Shown here: one piece after another, positions 9,291-20,091 of the stretch
How the letters are laid out: each line of letters starts with the position of its first letter
Position numbering within the stretch: the stretch's first letter is position 1
NCBI GenBank assembly: GCA_041545745.1
Contig: CP168152.1
Span: 3,780,001 to 3,844,000, forward strand
Length of the DNA: 64,000 nt
Source of the DNA: Stenotrophomonas indicatrix
GTDB lineage: Bacteria; Pseudomonadota; Gammaproteobacteria; Xanthomonadales; Xanthomonadaceae
Direction of reading: 5' to 3'
Notes under the pieces: generated by a model
Database searches by the model: none
What the model was told of the DNA's origin: nothing
Seen by the model: only the letters and a program-made list of their open reading frames with translations
Translations under genes and position numbers: made by a program

Positions 9291-11027
9291 ATGAACTCTC
9301 CCACACACCGCAGCGCGCCGCCCAACGGCGCGCGCTGGCTGACCCAGGCGCTGGAGGCCGAGGGTGTCCGTACGCTGTTCGGCTACCCGGGCGGCACCAT
9401 CATGCCGTTCTACGACGCGCTGGTGGATTCGTCGCTGAAGCACATCCTGGTGCGCCATGAGCAGGGTGCGGCACTGGCCGCCAACGGCTTTGCGCGCGCC
9501 AGTGGCCAGGTCGGCGTCTGCGTGGCGACCTCCGGGCCGGGCGCGTCGAACCTGGTCACCGGCATCGCCGATGCGATGCTCGATTCGGTGCCGATGGTCT
9601 GCATCACCGGCCAGGTCGCCACGCCGCTGCTGGGCACCGATGCGTTCCAGGAACTGGATGTGTTCGGCCTGACGATGCCGATCGTCAAGCACAGCTGGCT
9701 GGTGCGCAGCGTCGATGATCTGCCGCGCGTGGTGGCCGATGCCTTCCGCATCGCCCGCGAGGGCCGTCCCGGCCCGGTGCTGATCGACCTGCCCAAGGAT
9801 GTGCAGCTGGCCGATGCCAGCCACCTGCCGGCGCACGTCCCGGCCAGCGTGGAGCCGCCGCCAGCCGCCGACGCCGACGCCATCGCCGAGGCCATCACCG
9901 CATTGGCTGCGGCCGAAAAGCCGGTGGTCTATGCCGGTGGCGGCATCGCCCTGGGCGATGCCGTGCAGGACCTGCGCGCGTTCGTCGAAGCCAGCGCCAT
10001 TCCTACCGTTATGACCCTGCGTGGGCTGGGCGCGCTGCCTCCCCAGCACCCGCAGTCGTTGGGCATGCTGGGCATGCACGGCACCCGCGCGGCGAACATG
10101 GCCGTGCAGGAGAGCGACCTGCTGCTGGTGCTGGGTGCGCGCTTCGATGATCGGGCGACCGGCAAGCTGGCCGAGTTCGCGCCCTTTGCCCGCGTGGTTC
10201 ACATCGATGCCGATGCGTACGAGATCTCCAAGCTGCGCAGCGCCGATGTCGCCGTGCCCGGCAACGTCGGTCACGCCATCCGCGCCCTGCGTGCGGCCTT
10301 CCCCTCCCCCAAGGCCCACCAGGACGCATGGCGCAAGCGCTGCGCACAGCATCGTGATCGTTTTGCCGCACGCTACGACGCGCCGGGCCAGCACATCTAC
10401 GCCCCGGCGCTGCTGAAGCGCCTGAGCGAACTGGCGCCGGCCGATACCGTGGTGGCCTGCGACGTCGGCCAGCACCAGATGTGGGTCGCGCAGCACTGCC
10501 GCTTCAATCATCCGCGCAACCACCTGACCAGCGGTGCGCTGGGCACGATGGGTTTTGGCCTGCCGGCGGCGATGGGCGCGCAGTTCGCCTGCCCTGAGCG
10601 CACGGTGGTGCTGGTGTCCGGCGATGGCAGCTTCATGATGAACGTGCAGGAGCTGGCGACCATTGCCCGCTGCCGCCTGCCGGTGAAGATCATCCTGCTG
10701 GACAACAGCTCGCTGGGCATGGTGCGGCAGTGGCAGGAGCTGTTCTTCGCCGAGCGTTACAGCGAGATCGACCTGTCCGACAACCCGGACTTCGTGGCCC
10801 TGGCCAAGGTGTTCGGCATCGCGGCCACACGCATCGACGCGCGCGATGACGTCGAAGGTGGCCTGGCCGCACTGCTGGTCGAGCCGGGCCCGGCCCTGCT
10901 GCACGTGGCCATCGATGCACGCGCGAACGTGTGGCCGCTGGTGCCGCCCAATACCGCCAACAGCACCATGCTGGAAAGCAACCCTGCACATGCACGCCAG
11001 GAGATCCCCAATGCAATACCGGCTTGA
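9291..11027 (+). CDS. ilvG: Acetolactate synthase large (catalytic) subunit
   Basis: A thiamin-diphosphate enzyme that condenses two pyruvates, or pyruvate with 2-oxobutyrate, as the first shared step of valine, leucine and isoleucine synthesis. The 578-residue length fits. The N-terminal block has FGYPGGTIMPFYDAL and the catalytic glutamate region RHEQGAALAANGFARASG. The C-terminal ThDP-binding motif is GDGSFMMNVQELATI followed by LLDNSSLGMVRQWQEL. The 3' end overlaps ilvM by 17 bases, indicating coupled translation. The name ilvG is used because of the adjacent short ilvM-type regulatory subunit. Confidence 0.95.
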   Translation: MNSPTHRSAPPNGARWLTQALEAEGVRTLFGYPGGTIMPFYDALVDSSLKHILVRHEQGAALAANGFARASGQVGVCVATSGPGASNLVTGIADAMLDSVPMVCITGQVATPLLGTDAFQELDVFGLTMPIVKHSWLVRSVDDLPRVVADAFRIAREGRPGPVLIDLPKDVQLADASHLPAHVPASVEPPPAADADAIAEAITALAAAEKPVVYAGGGIALGDAVQDLRAFVEASAIPTVMTLRGLGALPPQHPQSLGMLGMHGTRAANMAVQESDLLLVLGARFDDRATGKLAEFAPFARVVHIDADAYEISKLRSADVAVPGNVGHAIRALRAAFPSPKAHQDAWRKRCAQHRDRFAARYDAPGQHIYAPALLKRLSELAPADTVVACDVGQHQMWVAQHCRFNHPRNHLTSGALGTMGFGLPAAMGAQFACPERTVVLVSGDGSFMMNVQELATIARCRLPVKIILLDNSSLGMVRQWQELFFAERYSEIDLSDNPDFVALAKVFGIAATRIDARDDVEGGLAALLVEPGPALLHVAIDARANVWPLVPPNTANSTMLESNPAHARQEIPNAIPA

Positions 11028-11262
11028 CCTGGTGCTGCAACCGGCCGAGGGCGCGCTGCTGCGCGTGATCGGCATGGCCGAACGTCGCGGTTTCGCACCG
11101 CGCGCGATCACCGGTGCGCCGGTGCCCGCCGACGATGGCCGTTGGCACCTGCAACTGGTGGTGGACAGCCAGCGCCCGCCGGAAACACTGTGCCGGCAGA
11201 TGGAAAAGATCTACGACTGCGTTTCGGTGCAGATGACCGCACTGGAAGGAGTATCCGCATGA
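11011..11262 (+). CDS. ilvM: Acetolactate synthase small (ACT-domain) subunit
   Basis: An 83-residue protein comprising one ACT domain (YRLDLVLQPAEGALLRVIGMAERRGF through QMEKIYDCVSVQMTALEG). This is the short IlvM form rather than the 160-residue IlvN/IlvH form. It stabilises and tunes the catalytic subunit. ATG 11011 lies inside the end of ilvG, behind AGGAGA. The stop overlaps the next ATG as ATGA (11259-11262). Confidence 0.9.
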   Translation: MQYRLDLVLQPAEGALLRVIGMAERRGFAPRAITGAPVPADDGRWHLQLVVDSQRPPETLCRQMEKIYDCVSVQMTALEGVSA

Positions 11263-11372
11263 ACGCCCGTACCGTATTCACCACGGTGCCGGTACGGAGG
11301 CGTCTTCTTCGCCGCCCGTGCCCGTATGCGGTGGTCGGCAACACCCTGCTGGTGGCCCATGCCGGCCGCTGA
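11259..11372 (+). CDS. 37-residue ORF coupled to ilvM, unknown
   Basis: ATG 11259 overlaps the ilvM stop (ATGA), and the frame ends at TGA 11370-11372, inside the start of the threonine dehydratase gene. The product is basic and Arg-rich in the middle (PVRRRLLRRPCP) with no recognised domain. Its main role may be to carry ribosomes from ilvM to ilvA by translational coupling. No family was recognised. Confidence 0.4.
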   Translation: MNARTVFTTVPVRRRLLRRPCPYAVVGNTLLVAHAGR

Positions 11373-12446
11373 TGCCAGCAAGGAAAGCGATGTCGGCGAC
11401 GTAACCGTTGCCGACGTATTGGCTGCGCAGGCCCGCCTGCGCCGCTTCCTGCCGCCCACTCCGCTGCATCATGCCGAGCGCTTCGGCACCTGGCTGAAGC
11501 TGGAGAACCTGCAGCGCACCGGCTCGTACAAGGTGCGCGGCGCGCTGAATGCCCTGTTGGCCGCCCGCGAACGTGGCGATACCCGGCCGGTGATCTGCGC
11601 CTCGGCCGGCAATCACGCGCAGGGCGTGGCCTGGGCCGCCTATCGCCTGGATGTGCCGGCCATCGCCGTGATGCCGCATGGTGCGCCGGCCACCAAGATC
11701 GCTGGCGTCGCCCATTGGGGCGCAACCGTACGCCAGCATGGCAGCAGCTATGACGAGGCCTATGCATTCGCCGTCGAACTGGCACAGCGCCATGGCTACC
11801 GCTTCCTCTCTGCCTTCGACGATGCCGATGTCATCGCCGGCCAAGGCACCGTCGGCATCGAGCTGGCCGCGCATGCGCCGGACGTGGTGATCGTACCGAT
11901 CGGCGGTGGCGGCCTGGCCTCCGGTGTCGCCCTGGCGCTGAAGTCGCAGGGCGTGCGTATCGTTGGTGCGCAGGTCGAGGGGGTCGATTCGATGGCCCGC
12001 GCGATCCGTGGCGACGTGCGCGAGATCAATCCTGTGCCGTCGCTTGCCGACGGCGTGCGGGTGAAGATCCCCGGCTTCCTGACCCGCCGCCTGTGCACCT
12101 CGCTGCTGGACGATGTGGTGATCGTGCGCGAAGCCGAACTGCGCGAGACCCTGGTGCGGTTGGCACTGGAAGAACACATCATCGCCGAGGGCGCCGGTGC
12201 GCTGGCACTGGCCGCCGGGCGTCGCGTCGCCGGCCGCCGCAAGTGCGCGGTCGTCTCCGGCGGCAACATCGATGCCGGCGTGCTCGCCGGCCTGCTCACC
12301 GATATCCGCCCGCGCCCGCCACGCAAACCGCGCCGACGCCGGACGGAAACTCCGCGCTCGCCCGGCAAGGCGACCGCCACCGCTTTCCCACCGCCTTCCC
12401 CTTCCCCCCTGCAAGCCGTCGCACCCGCTGTCGAGGAGATTTCCCT

Positions 12447-12450
<4 letters not shown>
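11359..12450 (+). CDS. ilvA: Threonine dehydratase (PLP, catabolic-type length, no ACT domain)
   Basis: Deaminates threonine to 2-oxobutyrate, feeding isoleucine synthesis through the neighbouring IlvG/IlvM and IlvC. The PLP-lysine block [14 protein letters not shown], the asparagine block [13 protein letters not shown] and the glycine loop [13 protein letters not shown] are all present. The 363-residue protein lacks the C-terminal ACT-like regulatory domains of E. coli IlvA. It ends instead in a Pro/Arg-rich tail ([12 protein letters not shown]...) of about 50 residues. ATG 11359 is preferred; an in-frame ATG at 11326 is possible. The stop overlaps the leuA GTG by 4 bases. Confidence 0.85.
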
Positions 12451-14033
<1,583 letters not shown>

Positions 14034-14043
14034 GGAATCCAGG

Positions 14044-14823
14044 ATGAGCGCCTTCGACACCGCAACCGCCACCAGCAGCGCAGGCCAGCAGTGGAATGCC
14101 CAGGACTATGCGATCGACGCCGGCTTCGTGCCGACCCTCGGTGGCGCCGTAGCGCGCCTGCTCGACGCGCGGGCCGGCGAGCGCATCCTCGACCTGGGCT
14201 GTGGCGATGGCGTACTCACCACCGAACTGGCCCTCAGCGGTGCACACATGCAGGGCGTCGATGCTTCACCGGAAATGGTGATCGCCGCACGTGCACGGGG
14301 CGTCGATGCGCGGGTGATGGACGGCCACGCCCTGACCTTCGACGGCGCGTTCGATGCGGTGTTCAGCAACGCAGCGCTGCATTGGATGCCCAACCCGGAC
14401 CGCGTGCTGGAAGGCGTGCGCCGCGCCCTGCGCCCCGGCGGCCGTTTCGTCGCCGAGTTCGGCGGTCATGGCAACGTGGCCACGATCGTTGCCGCCGTGC
14501 AGGCCGCGCGCGTCGCCCATGGCCAGGGTGCCAGCACATTCCAGTGGTACTTCCCCACCGCCGATGGCTACGCCGAACGCCTGCGCCAGCATGGCTTCCA
14601 GGTGCGGCTGATCGAATGCCTGCCACGCCCGACCGCACTGCCGACCGGCGTTGCCGGCTGGCTGCGCGTGTTCGCCGCACCGCTGCTGGACGACCTGCCG
14701 GCCGAGGCGCGCGCCACGGTGCGCGATGCCGCCACCGCCCTGCTGGCCGATCTGCCGCGCAACGCCACCGGACAGCCGCTGGCCGACTACGTGCGCCTGC
14801 GCGTGCTCGCACGTCGGCGCTGA
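14044..14823 (+). CDS. Class I SAM-dependent methyltransferase (trans-aconitate methyltransferase-like)
   Basis: The 259-residue protein has SAM motif I ILDLGCGDGVLTTELA, motif II VDASPEMVIAAR, and the later blocks FDAVFSNAALHWMPNPDRVL and ALRPGGRFVAEFGG. The combination SNAALHWMPD/N with AEFGGHGN resembles trans-aconitate 2-methyltransferase (Tam). It sits between leuA and leuC, 10 bases after the former. From this I infer a carboxylate intermediate of the leucine pathway, such as an isopropylmalate, as substrate. Yeast Tmt1 methylates both trans-aconitate and 3-isopropylmalate. The true substrate is not shown by sequence. Confidence 0.82.
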   Translation: MSAFDTATATSSAGQQWNAQDYAIDAGFVPTLGGAVARLLDARAGERILDLGCGDGVLTTELALSGAHMQGVDASPEMVIAARARGVDARVMDGHALTFDGAFDAVFSNAALHWMPNPDRVLEGVRRALRPGGRFVAEFGGHGNVATIVAAVQAARVAHGQGASTFQWYFPTADGYAERLRQHGFQVRLIECLPRPTALPTGVAGWLRVFAAPLLDDLPAEARATVRDAATALLADLPRNATGQPLADYVRLRVLARRR

Positions 14824-14882
14824 CCTGACCCTGCTACTTTCTCTTCGATGTCCGCTACTTCGTACTCCTGCCAGGCAAACGC

Positions 14883-16301
14883 ATGACTTCCGCACCCCGC
14901 ACCCTGTACGACAAACTGTGGGACGCCCACGTGGTGGTTCCAGAAACCGACAGCGCGCCCGCCGTGCTGTATATCGACCTGCACCTGATCCATGAAGTGA
15001 CCTCGCCGCAGGCCTTCACCGAACTGCGCGAGCGCGGCCTGAAGCCGCGCCGTCCGGACCGGACCAAGGCGACGATGGACCATTCCACGCCGACCCTGCC
15101 AGCCGCCGCCGACGGTACGCTGCCCTACGCCAGCGCTGCCTCCGAAGCGCAGGTCGCCATGCTGGCGCGCAACTGCGCCGAGCACGGCATCGAACTGTTC
15201 GACATGGCCTCGGACAATCGCGGCATCGTCCACGTGATCGCCCCGGAACAGGGTTTCACCCAGCCCGGCATGACCATCGTCTGCGGCGACAGCCACACCT
15301 CCACCCACGGCGCGTTCGGGTCGCTGGCCTTCGGCATCGGCACCAGCGAAGTCGGCCACGTGCTGGCCACGCAGTGCCTGCTGCAGCGAAAGGCCAAAAC
15401 ACTGGCGATCACCGTCGATGGCGAGGTCGCACCGGGTATCGGCGCCAAGGACGTGGTGCTGCACATCATCGGCGTGATCGGCGTGAATGGCGGCACCGGC
15501 CACGTGATCGAGTTCCGCGGCAGCACCATCGAAGCGATGGACATGGAACAGCGCATGACCCTGTGCAACATGTCGATCGAAGCCGGTGCACGCGCCGGAA
15601 TGGTCGCTCCCGACCAGGTGACGTTCGACTTCGTTGCCAATACACCACGTGGCCCGAAGGGCGCCGACTTCGACGCCGCCGTGGCCCGCTGGACGCAGCT
15701 GCGCAGTGATGAAGGCGCGCGCTTCGACAGCGAGGTGCACATCGATGCTGCCGATATCCGCCCGACCCTGACCTGGGGCACCCATCCGGGCACCGCCATC
15801 GCTGTGGACGCGCCGATCCCGGCGGCCAACGATGCCGCCGCGCAGAAGGGCCTGGATTACATGCAATTCCAGGCGGGACAGACGCTGGCCGGCACACCGG
15901 TGGACGTGGTCTTCGTCGGCTCCTGCACCAACGGCCGCCTGAGCGACATGCGCGAAGTGGCGCAGGTGCTGCGCGGTCGTCGCGTCGCCGAGCGCGTGCG
16001 CATGCTGGTGGTCCCCGGCTCTGAAATCGTCAAGCGCCAGGCCGAGGCCGAGGGCATCCACGAGATCGTGCGCGCGGCCGGTGCCGAGTGGCGCGAGCCG
16101 GGGTGTTCCATGTGCATCGCCATGAATGGCGATCTGGTCGCCCCCGGCCAACTGGCGGTCAGCACCAGCAACCGCAATTTCGAAGGCCGCCAGGGCCCGG
16201 GCTCGCGCACCCTGCTGGCCTCGCCGATGAGTGCCGCCTGGGCCGCCGTGCAGGGCCACGTGGCCGATGCCCGTGAACTGTTCGCACAGGAGGTGGCCTG
16301 A
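14883..16301 (+). CDS. leuC: 3-Isopropylmalate dehydratase large subunit
   Basis: With LeuD this isomerises 2-isopropylmalate to 3-isopropylmalate. The 472-residue aconitase-family protein has DHSTPT early and the substrate-binding block [30 protein letters not shown]. Cluster cysteines are in [17 protein letters not shown] and [13 protein letters not shown], giving the three ligands of the [4Fe-4S] cluster. The stop shares one base with the leuD ATG (TGATG), so translation is tightly coupled. Confidence 0.97.
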   Translation: MTSAPRTLYDKLWDAHVVVPETDSAPAVLYIDLHLIHEVTSPQAFTELRERGLKPRRPDRTKATMDHSTPTLPAAADGTLPYASAASEAQVAMLARNCAEHGIELFDMASDNRGIVHVIAPEQGFTQPGMTIVCGDSHTSTHGAFGSLAFGIGTSEVGHVLATQCLLQRKAKTLAITVDGEVAPGIGAKDVVLHIIGVIGVNGGTGHVIEFRGSTIEAMDMEQRMTLCNMSIEAGARAGMVAPDQVTFDFVANTPRGPKGADFDAAVARWTQLRSDEGARFDSEVHIDAADIRPTLTWGTHPGTAIAVDAPIPAANDAAAQKGLDYMQFQAGQTLAGTPVDVVFVGSCTNGRLSDMREVAQVLRGRRVAERVRMLVVPGSEIVKRQAEAEGIHEIVRAAGAEWREPGCSMCIAMNGDLVAPGQLAVSTSNRNFEGRQGPGSRTLLASPMSAAWAAVQGHVADARELFAQEVA

Positions 16302-16879
16302 TGAGCGGCTTCCGTACCCTGCGTTCGGCCAGCGTGGTGCTGCGCCAGACCAATATCGATACCGACCAGATCATTCCGGCGCGGTTCCTGTCCACCACCG
16401 AACGCGCCGGGCTGGGCCGCAATGCGTTCAACGACTGGCGCTGGCAGGCCGATGGTTCGCCGGTGGCCGACTTCGCCTTCAACCAGCCGCACAACGCTGG
16501 CCGCAGCATCCTGCTGGCCGGGCGCAACTTCGGCTGCGGCTCATCGCGCGAGCATGCACCCTGGGCGCTGACCGACCTCGGCCTGCGCGCCATCGTCAGC
16601 AGCGAGATCGCCGACATTTTCCGCGGCAATTCGCTGAAGAACGGGCTGCTGCCGATCGTGCTGGACGAAGCCGACGTACAGGTGCTGATGCAGCGCCCGG
16701 ACGATGAACTGACCATCGACGTGGCCGCGTGCGAGCTGCGCACGCCCGATGGCCGCATCTACTCCTTCCCGTTGGACGGCTTCTCGCAGACCTGTCTGCT
16801 GGAAGGCGTCGATCAGCTGGGTTATCTGTTGGGCCGTGTCCCTGAAATCGAACGTTACGAGAGTGAGCATGCACGCTGA
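16301..16879 (+). CDS. leuD: 3-Isopropylmalate dehydratase small subunit
   Basis: A 192-residue swivel domain of isopropylmalate isomerase. [13 protein letters not shown], then [17 protein letters not shown] and [13 protein letters not shown] are the diagnostic motifs. It overlaps leuC by one base and leuB by 11 bases. Confidence 0.97.
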   Translation: MSGFRTLRSASVVLRQTNIDTDQIIPARFLSTTERAGLGRNAFNDWRWQADGSPVADFAFNQPHNAGRSILLAGRNFGCGSSREHAPWALTDLGLRAIVSSEIADIFRGNSLKNGLLPIVLDEADVQVLMQRPDDELTIDVAACELRTPDGRIYSFPLDGFSQTCLLEGVDQLGYLLGRVPEIERYESEHAR

Positions 16880-17930
16880 GATTGTTGTCCTGCCCGGTGA
16901 TGGCATCGGCCCGGAAGTGGCCGCCGCCGCGGTTGCCGTTCTGAACGCCGTCGCCGAACGCTTCAACCACACCTTCACCTTCAGCGAGCACGATATCGGT
17001 GGCATCGCCATCGACCGCCATGGCGAGCCGCTGCCGGCCTCGACCCTTGCCGCCTGCCAGGCCGCCAACGCGGTGCTGCTGGGCGCGGTGGGCGGCCCGA
17101 AGTGGTCCGACCCGAACGCCAAGGTGCGCCCGGAACAGGGCCTGCTGGCGATCCGCAAGGCGCTGGGCCTGTATGCCAACCTGCGTCCGGTGCGCACCCA
17201 TGAAGCCGCACTGCACGCATCGCCGATCAAGGCCGAGCTGCTGCAGGGTGTGGACTTCGTGGTGGTGCGCGAACTGACCGGTGGCATCTACTTCGGCGAC
17301 AAGACCCGCGATGCCGACAGCGCCAGCGATCTGTGCCGCTACACCGTGGCCGAGATCGAGCGCGTGCTGCGCAGTGGCTTCCGCCTGGCGCAGCAGCGGC
17401 GCGGCAAGGTCACCTCGGTGGACAAGGCCAACGTGCTGGAAACCTCACGCCTGTGGCGCGACGTGGCCACGCGCATCGGCCGCGAGGAGTTCCCGGACGT
17501 CGCGCTGGAACACCAGCTGGTCGATTCGATGGCGATGCACCTGCTGGCCAAGCCGCGCGAATACGACGTGATCGTGACCGAGAACATGTTCGGCGACATC
17601 CTCACCGATGAAGCCTCGATGCTGGCCGGTTCGCTGGGCCTGCTGCCATCGGCATCGCTGGGCGAGCCGGGGGCGGTGGGCATCTACGAACCGATCCATG
17701 GCTCGGCACCGGACATCGCCGGCAAGGGCATCGCCAACCCGTACGCGACGATCTTCAGCGCGGCGATGCTGCTGCGCCATTCGCTGGGGCTGGAAGCCGA
17801 AGCTGCAGCGGTGGAAGCGGCGGTGCATGCGGTGCTGGACGATGGCGTATTCACCGCGGATCTGGCCGCCAAGGGGCACGCAGTGAGCACGGCGACGGCC
17901 ACCGACGCGGTGCTGGCCAAGCTGGGATGA
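16869..17930 (+). CDS. leuB: 3-Isopropylmalate dehydrogenase
   Basis: Oxidatively decarboxylates 3-isopropylmalate with NAD+ to give 2-oxoisocaproate. The 353-residue protein begins [21 protein letters not shown]. It has the substrate loop [23 protein letters not shown], and the metal- and cofactor-binding region [27 protein letters not shown], with [17 protein letters not shown] after it. It is the last gene of the ilv/leu operon and is followed within 10 bases by a hairpin. Confidence 0.97.
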   Translation: MHAEIVVLPGDGIGPEVAAAAVAVLNAVAERFNHTFTFSEHDIGGIAIDRHGEPLPASTLAACQAANAVLLGAVGGPKWSDPNAKVRPEQGLLAIRKALGLYANLRPVRTHEAALHASPIKAELLQGVDFVVVRELTGGIYFGDKTRDADSASDLCRYTVAEIERVLRSGFRLAQQRRGKVTSVDKANVLETSRLWRDVATRIGREEFPDVALEHQLVDSMAMHLLAKPREYDVIVTENMFGDILTDEASMLAGSLGLLPSASLGEPGAVGIYEPIHGSAPDIAGKGIANPYATIFSAAMLLRHSLGLEAEAAAVEAAVHAVLDDGVFTADLAAKGHAVSTATATDAVLAKLG

Positions 17931-17937
17931 CACAGGC

Positions 17938-17965
17938 GGGTGCCGGGACATGCCCGGCACCCTTT
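17938..17965 (+). terminator. Terminator of the ilv/leu operon
   Basis: A perfect 10-bp stem GGGTGCCGGG/CCCGGCACCC with a 5-base loop is followed by TTT. The short U-run makes it weak by sequence, but its position directly after leuB is apt. Confidence 0.6.
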
Positions 17966-18027
17966 GCATGTCAATCGGTAGCGCCGCCCTACCCCGCCTG
18001 CTGTTGGTTGCCCGGCATGAGATCAGC

Positions 18028-19041
18028 TCAGCGCGTGGTGCTGCGCGCGTAATCGCTGGTGCAACCGGCAACAACGCGGCCTTCGTTGGTGCGCATCACG
18101 ATGTGCTGTGGGATCCAACTGCCACCGCTGAAAGCAACCGGCGGCAACAGGCGCTGCCAGGCAGCCTTGCCGCCCCTGTGCGAGGTGTCCAAGCCTGCCT
18201 GGGCAAGCACGGGCTCCAGCGCAACGTCACCAAGATCCGCGCCGAAGAAGCCACCGAACGCCAGCGCAATCGTGTGCGTGGAAACGCCGTACGCCTGGAT
18301 GGGCGCCTGCAATCCGATCAGCAGCAGGTGCAGATCATCATCGCCGACGATGTAGTCCACCTCGTTGACCGAACGGACTTCCTGCGGCCATTCGAACTGC
18401 GGCTGTTCGTAAAGCCGCTGCCAGAACGCCTGCAGCCGGCGCATGCTGCCTTCGTCGGCGCGGCAGTGGATGGCATCCTGCAGGTCCTGGACTTCAACAA
18501 CCGGCAGCTGACGTTCGGCTGCCCCGTTACCCCTCGTGGAAGGAGCGCAACCCAGTCGATAGCCGTCGCCCGCACTGCGCACGATGATAGGTGTGGAGGG
18601 CGTCGACCATAGCTCGAACGGCTCCTGCAGCGTGCTCGATTGCAGCCGCAAGCCGTACGCAGCGACGAGACGATCGCGCTGTGCGGGGTCCAGCGCAACC
18701 GAAAAACCGAACGCATCAGCGAACAGCCGCGGTACTTCGACACCGTGGACAGTCATCGACTGTGGCGGAGTGATGACGGTCACCCGGCGATCGTCATCCT
18801 CGCCCTCCTGCTCGAATCGCCAGTCGCGCAGGTACGGCAGTCGTTCGGCCGCGTCGGCATAGCGTGCCGCGCGCAGGCGGCTGACGACGGCCTGCTGGAC
18901 GTCCGCGCTCGCGCCGCACTCAAGTACGTCCCGAAGGTCATGCAGGAACGGCAGAGCATCGGCGTCTGCCGTCTGCGCAGTGGCAGAGCCGCTGCAGGCG
19001 ACCAGCAGCAGCGCCGAGGCGCAGGTCGTGCGGAAGAACAT
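18028..19041 (-). CDS. Hypothetical exported protein or lipoprotein
   Basis: A 337-residue protein of unrecognised family, starting at ATG 19041. The N-terminus MFFRTTCASALLLVACSGSATAQ is a signal sequence. LLVAC fits a lipobox with Cys16 as the lipidated residue, though signal peptidase I cleavage after ATA is also possible. The remainder is soluble, acidic and moderately tryptophan-rich, with no transmembrane segment. A C-terminal GGSWIPQHIVMRTNEGRVVAGCTSDYA block holds one of only a few cysteines. It is convergent with leuB and separated from the SDR gene by a GTAG REP pair. Confidence 0.7.
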   Translation of the reverse strand: MFFRTTCASALLLVACSGSATAQTADADALPFLHDLRDVLECGASADVQQAVVSRLRAARYADAAERLPYLRDWRFEQEGEDDDRRVTVITPPQSMTVHGVEVPRLFADAFGFSVALDPAQRDRLVAAYGLRLQSSTLQEPFELWSTPSTPIIVRSAGDGYRLGCAPSTRGNGAAERQLPVVEVQDLQDAIHCRADEGSMRRLQAFWQRLYEQPQFEWPQEVRSVNEVDYIVGDDDLHLLLIGLQAPIQAYGVSTHTIALAFGGFFGADLGDVALEPVLAQAGLDTSHRGGKAAWQRLLPPVAFSGGSWIPQHIVMRTNEGRVVAGCTSDYARSTTR

Positions 19042-19117
19042 GGCAGGCGCTCCGGCCCTGGAACTGGCCGCTATTGTGCCCGTGAACGCCCTGAAGCTGT
19101 CCACTTGGGGATCAACA

Positions 19118-19175
19118 GTAGATCCACGCCATGCGTGGATGAAGCCAAGAGCATCCACGCATGGCGTGGATCTAC
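19118..19175. repeat. Inverted pair of GTAG REP elements
   Basis: A forward copy (19118-19141) and a reverse copy (19152-19175) of the ATCCACGC-type GTAG element are separated by 10 bases. Together they form a head-to-head REP dimer able to fold into one long hairpin. The pair lies between the exported-protein gene and the SDR gene. Confidence 0.9.
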
Positions 19176-19201
19176 GGCATGAACCCAAGCCTCGCGTGTC
19201 T

Positions 19202-19975
19202 CTACTTGGTGGTGTAGCCACCATTGACCAGGATGGTCTGCCCGGTCATCCACCAGCCGTCGGTCACCAGGAAGCGGATCCACGGCACGATGTCGGCGAT
19301 GTCGGTCAGACCGGTACGGGTGAAAGCCGACAGCGCCGCAGCAGTCTTGTGGTAGGCCTGCGCATCGGCACTCTCGGCGGGATAGAAGAACGGCGTATCC
19401 ATCGGCCCGGGGCCGATCGCGGTCACCGAAATCCCGCGCTCGCCAAACTCCTTCGATGCTGCGCGGGTGAAGTGTTCCACCGGCGCCTTGGTGCCCGCGT
19501 AGCTGGAGTAGAACGGCGTGAACGCGCCGAGCAGTGAAGTGACCAGCGTGCAGATGCGGCCGCCGTCGTTGACATGACGCCCGGCCTCCTTGAGAAAGAA
19601 GAACGCCGTCTTCGCGTTGACCGCGCTCATCTGGTCGTACTCCGCTTCGCTGATCTCCAGCATCGGCTTCTTCAGCACCTTGCCAACGGTGTTGATGGCG
19701 ATGTCAGGGCGACCGACGGCGGCAACCGTGTCGGCGAACAGCCGCTCCATCGCCGCGGCCGAGGTCAGATCGGCCTGCAACGCCACGGCCTTTGCACCTG
19801 CGGCCTGCACCGCTGCAACGGTTGCCTCGGCATCGGCCTGGGTAGCAGCGCTGTTGTAGTGGATGACGATGGCCTGGGCGCCCTGCTCGGCGAAGTCGCG
19901 GGCGATCAGCCCGCCGAGGTTCTTGGCGCCGCCGGCGATCAGTACGGTCTTGCCCTTGAGGGAATGGTCGGTCAT
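19202..19975 (-). CDS. SDR-family oxidoreductase
   Basis: A 257-residue short-chain dehydrogenase/reductase. The nucleotide-binding motif is VLIAGGAKNLGGLIARDFAEQGA, a GGxxxxGG variant. The catalytic Tyr-Lys lie in FYSSYAGTKAPVEHF, with the Ser in LVTSLLGAF. The end WMTGQTILVNGGY is typical. ATG 19975 was chosen; a TTG frame upstream would run into the lysR promoter region. It is divergent from a LysR gene 116 bases away, the usual arrangement in which the regulator controls its neighbour. The substrate is unknown. Confidence 0.88.
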   Translation of the reverse strand: MTDHSLKGKTVLIAGGAKNLGGLIARDFAEQGAQAIVIHYNSAATQADAEATVAAVQAAGAKAVALQADLTSAAAMERLFADTVAAVGRPDIAINTVGKVLKKPMLEISEAEYDQMSAVNAKTAFFFLKEAGRHVNDGGRICTLVTSLLGAFTPFYSSYAGTKAPVEHFTRAASKEFGERGISVTAIGPGPMDTPFFYPAESADAQAYHKTAAALSAFTRTGLTDIADIVPWIRFLVTDGWWMTGQTILVNGGYTTK

Positions 19976-20091
19976 GGCTTCGGTCTCGGGAGGGGCCGCC
20001 CGGGGTGGCAACCCTGTGCTGACGACGATATCGTGCAGAAATTGCGGATAAAGCCCGCAACATTGACTTAACTTTCCAGGCTGGGCGAACA

